Shown in pieces: positions 59,190-64,000 of a DNA stretch of 64,000 nucleotides. Below the pieces are notes generated by a model. That model worked only from the letters and a program-made list of their open reading frames with translations, did no database searches and had not been told where the DNA came from. Source of the stretch: Branchiostoma floridae (Eukaryota > Chordata > Leptocardii > Amphioxiformes > Branchiostomatidae); contig NC_049980.1 in the NCBI RefSeq assembly GCF_000003815.2, forward strand, positions 30,807,045-30,871,044, written 5' to 3'. Each line of letters starts with the position of its first letter. Positions within the stretch are counted from its first letter, which is position 1. A program made the translations under genes and the position numbers.

Positions 59190-62100
59190 ATGGATCGGAG
59201 CTTCGACACTGTGGTCCTGGTTGGAACTCTTCTCGTGGTCTTCTCGGTCTCCAGTTTGCCGGTCCTTGGTTCGATCCCCAAAGGTCTGGGAACCCCCGAT
59301 AACTTTACCCAAGCTTTGTTGGATAGATACGGGTCTGGGGACAGGTTGACCGTGCAAGACCTGCAAGTTTTGCTCTGGAACGCGTCACGATGCCCCGGGG
59401 TGCAGCAGTGCGGTCGACGGGACGAGGCGACAGGCGCGCCGGCGGAGGAGACGGGTCGGACCGAGGAGGACATCTGCAGAACCACGGTACGTCTGTGGTG
59501 GGTCTTATATAGCCTGGTAACTGACTTACAGGTGTTTTGCCGGGCCTATTCCTACTGATCATTCTCGGGCATTTTTCTGAGTTTCTTTCTTGCTTTAAAT
59601 TTAAATGCTGCCGTCCTTCCGCAAACCAAACTTGCAGCATTTTATAGCCAAATAGAATTTATCGGATATTTTTACGTGATTCGATTTACCCTGGATATCA
59701 GAGTACAACTTAGCCGGCTACTGGGCTAAGGGAATTACGCCTTCACACTGCGCGGGGCGTATCTCCCCGGGCCGGCTAATTCGATTTAAGGGGCTATGTT
59801 GCTAGCGGCCTGGGAAAGAACCGTAGCCGCGAGCGCTGTTCTCTGGATACCAGGGTAGATTCAATTAGGTTACCTAATAGTGTAGTAGTATGTGAAAATA
59901 AAATCGTACTTGGCGGGCACCGGTTTGGAAAAAAAACAATGTTCTATGATGATTACTAGATTAATATCATTTTCTGTTTTTCTTGTGTATTTGTGCACTT
60001 TAATGTTAACTTGATTGACTTACCTGGCGTTGTCTAGCTTTTCTCTAAAATATGATAGTGCGCTTCCCAGATTCAGAACAAATATTAGTATTGCTCTACT
60101 CTATTCTACTCTATTCGCTGTAGTAAATCTGTACCTGTGAACTGTATCAAATCAGTTCACATTGTCACACCACAATATACAAACAAACAGCAAGCTGAGG
60201 ACATCCGTGATCGCAGGTCCTGGACGTTCCAACCAGCAGCTTCCAGCTCATTCTGGTCTCCTGTTACCTGGGTGTCATGTTTCTTTTCTCAGAGCAGCTG
60301 TATCGCTAATCCTCTTTACCTGTACTGGCTGATGTAACGTTGTGTACCGGATCAGCAAAGAATAAGAGGATGTAGTCTCCAAGCAGACCCATCGGTGCCT
60401 TAGAGATAATATATTAAAGCTGGCAAAGGAATATAGCCGGCCAAAGGGAGATAGCCGGCTAAGGGAGTCAAACGGGCACCGGTGCCGTACTAAGTCCCTG
60501 GCCAGCTTTGATACTATCTCTAAGGCACCGTTGGGTCTGCTTGGAGACTAAAGAGGATGAACTTTAAGCATCAATGAAACATAATTCTGCCAGGCAATTC
60601 CTCCACTCCAACAGATAGCATCTAAAGAGATCTCCAATCCAACATCTCCCTGTATAAATCAAACTCCTGTATAACATTATCTTTTATAAATGTGCATATG
60701 GGTGCATAAGAGATTTCTCAAACCATTGTTCTTTTGTTAACATGGTTTGCCTTTTGTTTACCTCTAGAAAGGTTGTAACTGTAAGAGACAGTCATCGTCG
60801 CCATTTCAGTAATATTTTTATTGCCATTCTTGTTTAAAGGGGAACAAGAACGCTAACTGTGCCCCCTTACCTTGGAGAGCAGATCCTCTGGCAAACATAA
60901 ATTCTGATTGACCAGGGATGCTATTGGATGACATGTGGCCACATTTTTTTAGAACAGGCAAAAATGAATGTGTGTGCAATGTGTCTGACCTTAAAATAAG
61001 CAAACAAACAAGCAAACATCCTGGTCAACTCTGACCAACTAGATTCCCATTATTGTATATTTGCTGATGTATAGAAAAATGGTTTATTACTAATTTAGAC
61101 CGGCACTGTCTGTCCAACCCACAGTGTATAACAGCAAGAGAGGTACTACAAGTTCACAACATGTCGGGAGACTCGGAGCTGAACTCTACTGGACTCCGGG
61201 AGGTTTGTCCAACTCTCTTGTACAGTGTGGACCGTACCATCGGCTGCCAGAGTCAGGGGGAGGACAGCATAGAGTCAACAGAAGAGGAGCATGATGGATC
61301 TAGACGTCCCAGCCCAGCTGAAGGTTGGTTGGTTGGTTGGTTGGTTAGTTGGTTCACTTGGTTGGTTAGTTGGTTGGTTGGTTGGTTGGTTGGTTGGTTG
61401 TGCCTCACCTGTGCCTCACCTGTGCCTCACTTTTTCCATTTAAAACATTGTAATGTCCTTGCAACAGTTCAGCCCATAGGCTGGCACCGTCATGTAGGAT
61501 TATGACTTTTTATCCTTAAAAGTTTGATCAAATAAACCACTGATATATATTTTACATTTAAAACATTATAATGTCCTTGCAACAATTCAGTCTATGATTT
61601 AAGGTTGGCACTGTCATATGGGACACTTTTATCTTTGATAAAAATAAAACACTGACATAGATTTTACGTTTAGATACACTGACATACACAGCGCTATAAC
61701 CATTCCTATTCCATTTTGCAGTGTGGGGATTTGGTGTTTTGTCGGTTGCCATTATCAGCCTGTGCTCTGTGATGGGGGTTCTCGTCGTGCCCTTCATGAA
61801 GAAGAGACTGTACACTCTACTGCTCACCTTCCTCATTGCGCTGGCTGTCGGGGCGCTGTCAGGGAGCGCGCTGTTCCACCTCATACCTCAGGTATAGCAC
61901 GTGTGCTTTTTTTCAGCATTCTGGCTAGCAAAGTTTAAACTTTGAGCATACATGAATTGGTTTATTTACTTTACAACCCAGACCATAGATAGCCTCCCTA
62001 AACTAAAGTGTAAAGTCTGTTACAGGAATAATCACATACAATATTTTACATTCATTTAACAAGTGGAATAGTCAACATTTCTTGAGCTCTCAGTGCTGAT

Positions 62101-63586
62101 CTAAGAGAGACCTGAACACCTGATTATGTGATGTGATGATTACCTCTTTTGCTCTTTCCCTCGAGTGGTTGCCTAAGATAGGTTTAACTTTGTTTTTGTT
62201 TTTGTTCAACATTATCTTGTACCTTTACCCACGACCTCTGTTTTTCTGCAGGCCTTTGACCTTCCCCTTGAGGACTACACAGAAAAGGCGGCTGCAGTGT
62301 GGGCAGGCATCTATCTGTTCTTCATCACAGAGAGGCTGCTGAAGATGGCATCCAAACAACGACAAAAGGTGAGTCAGAAATGTTGTAAGTTCAATCATTT
62401 AAAGAGACACATGGTTTGTTAGGGCCTGATTTGCCTAATTAGTTTCTAGTTATGCCAATCATCACGTAAGCTCCCTACATTGTCCATGCCCATGCATCAA
62501 TTTCATTCTTGTGTTATTCTCTTTCAAAGTCTCAATCAAAAGCAGGCCCTACAGTACCAAAAAAGCGGCTAGGAGGTTCAAAGATACACCGTTTTTTTCA
62601 TAGTGGAAGAACACAAGAAAAATCATGACCATAGCATGTCTAGAACATCTGATAATAAACTTAAAACTCTACAGTAACAAAGAAAGCTTCTGAAGGTCTA
62701 TATTTAAATTATCCTTCATTTTCAAGTACCCGACCAAATATCATAAAAATCTGACTACAACTTCTCAAGCCTGTCCACAAACAAGCTAACAAACGTTAAA
62801 GATAATGTTTGTGGTCGCTGTATGTCACTTTTAATCAATATGGAAAACCAAGTTTCAGCTTTCTGATAATGTCAAACATAAAGTAAGATGTACATTAGAC
62901 CATATTGGCACCTTTGATAAAAATTTCCCATGTCTCTCCTCTACAGAGAAAGGCCAGTAAGTATGCCAAGCAGAACGGGAAGGCGGACTTCAGAGCCGAT
63001 GCGGCTGTGTGTGCAGTCAGGGCACGCTCACTGTCTCACGTGGATCCGCCCTTAACAGAGCCACCGCGTCACCACAGTCACAGCCACGGGCACGTCTTTC
63101 ACAACCCAGACACAGAAGACAGCAGTACAGAGGACAGTCACAGTCAAAAGGTATCAATTGAAAGTGAAGTACAAGACACAGGATCTTGTACACCTACAAC
63201 CTACATGTATGAAAAGAATTGAGTGATTGAGAATGTCAGTCATGATTGAAAGAGAGTGAATGCTTTCTTCTGACTCTTCAGAGAATTTATTCAGTGCTTG
63301 ATTTTTTTTGTCAATAATGTTCAATCTGGATGTCTAACATTGACAAAACAAGTCTTCATTGACAAAATGACGTTTTCCTTCCTTCTCCAACAGAAGAGAA
63401 ACTGTTGCCAGGCGTTGTGTTCTAACACGGACACCATAGCCACCGTGGCCTGGATGGTGATATTTGGGGACGGGCTGCACAACCTGATGGACGGTCTGGC
63501 CATCGGCGCATCGTTCCAAGTGTCGGTCTTCAGTGGAATCAGCACCTCACTGGCCGTGCTCTGCGAGGAGTTTCCACATGAGCTTG
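59190..63586 (+). CDS. ZIP-family metal transporter, LIV-1 type (SLC39A8/SLC39A14-like), 3' end beyond window
   Basis: Imports divalent metals (Zn, Mn, Fe) across the plasma or endosomal membrane. Six exons are present, in phase: 59190-59486, 61125-61323, 61722-61891, 62252-62368, 62947-63150, 63394-63586; the rest lies past the window end. Exon 1 starts with a signal peptide ([18 protein letters not shown]) and the LIV-1 ectodomain element [17 protein letters not shown]. Exon 3 holds TM1 and TM2 (ending FHLIPQ), exon 4 TM3, and exon 5 the cytosolic loop with HHSHSHGH. Exon 6 carries TM4 with [12 protein letters not shown] and TM5 with EEFPHELG. The Glu in place of the first His of the usual HExPHE motif is characteristic of ZIP8 and ZIP14, which transport Mn and Fe as well as Zn. 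The likely orthologue is the pro-ZIP8/14 gene. Confidence 0.9.
59688..59860. mobile_element. MITE with CCCTGGTATCCAGAG-type ends
   Basis: TACCCTGGATATCAGAGTAC at the left pairs with TTCTCTGGATACCAGGGTA at the right. The flanks GATTCGATT and GATTCAATT may be a worn target duplication. The body has GGCCGGCTA palindromes. It lies in intron 1 of the ZIP gene. Confidence 0.6.
60375..60548. mobile_element. MITE, TCTCCAAGCAGAT family, copy 3
   Basis: Perfect ends GTCTCCAAGCAGACCCA / TGGGTCTGCTTGGAGAC, flanked by TA. The 174-bp body includes a short internal tandem (AGCCGGCCAAAGGGA / AGCCGGCTAAGGGA). It lies in intron 1 of the ZIP gene. Confidence 0.8.
61322..61401 (+). repeat. (GGTT)n microsatellite overlapping a splice donor
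   Basis: The exon 2 donor of the ZIP gene (exon ends 61323, then GTTGGT) is itself the first unit of a GGTT repeat of about 80 bp, interrupted by TAGTTGGTTCACTTGG. Confidence 0.9.
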
Positions 63587-64000
63587 GTAAGTCCCAGTTA
63601 TGTTGTGTAAGTTTATAGTGCTGCAGTTTTTCTGGAGGAGAGTATTATAACTAGCCAGCAATTTTTTTTCTGTATGTTGTACTCAGTAGGAGATGTTGCC
63701 AACCTGCTTTTAAGTCTTGAAACTGTATTTTCATCATCCAGGTTATATTTTGGGCAGTGATTTAGTGTGTGAGCATGTGTGTTTGCGTGTGCATGTATGT
63801 ATGTTGGCCAGGAAGATAGCTCGAGTCAAGAACAGCTGGATGGATAATTGCTTTACAATTTTTTTGTGGTTGGTAGGTTATGACAGAAAGAGTGTAAATG
63901 ATTAGATTTTGGGGTCCCTGGTGGCAACAGCAGACTTCAAGCCCAAAATGTAGTGCCTTGTTTTGTGGTGAATTCAGGACCCGTCCTTCCGTCCCAAGAC

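Overview
This 64 kb window is animal nuclear DNA. It carries five intron-rich protein-coding genes with canonical GT/AG exons, separated and filled by transposon-derived sequence. The gene set (ESCO cohesin acetyltransferase, DDX43-type KH/DEAD-box helicase, MRGBP/EAF7, SMAP-type ArfGAP, LIV-1 ZIP transporter) is metazoan. Single genes stand where vertebrates have paralogues, and the load of MITEs, Penelope-like and foldback elements is high. Both points suggest an invertebrate deuterostome, most probably amphioxus (Branchiostoma). The species is inference, not proven here.

Layout. 1-1669: remnant of a non-LTR retrotransposon (RNase H region) split by a palindromic MITE. 2253-13092 (+): a complete ESCO gene; 11 exons join in phase to 669 codons, behind an E2F-like promoter. 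14939-20376: a 5.4 kb foldback-like transposon with long inverted arms made of 64-bp tandem repeats and an 8-bp target-site duplication. 21446-34873 (-): a DDX43-like helicase; 19 exons are resolved in phase and the rest lies partly in an assembly gap (21606-22375). 35465-39010 (+): MRGBP, head-to-head with DDX43. 40819-54302 (+): SMAP1/2-like ArfGAP, with a second gap (48427-49426). 59190 to the window end (+): a ZIP8/ZIP14-like metal transporter, cut off by the window edge.

The genes do not form one pathway. Cohesin acetylation (ESCO), NuA4 histone acetylation (MRGBP) and RNA helicase activity (DDX43) are nuclear or RNA functions, SMAP acts in clathrin/Arf trafficking and the ZIP protein in metal import. 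Their linkage may be ancient: as I recall, human SMAP1 and DDX43 share 6q13, and ESCO2 and SLC39A14 share 8p21.

Main points of interest: (1) the foldback element; (2) three Penelope-type 3' ends around the helicase gene, each a hairpin like a hammerhead-ribozyme core flanked by inverted repeats, two with clear target-site duplications; (3) recent tandem duplication of one exon, or part of one, in three neighbouring genes (six copies in SMAP, four in DDX43, four in ESCO); (4) several MITE/DNA-transposon families whose ends and target duplications can be read directly.
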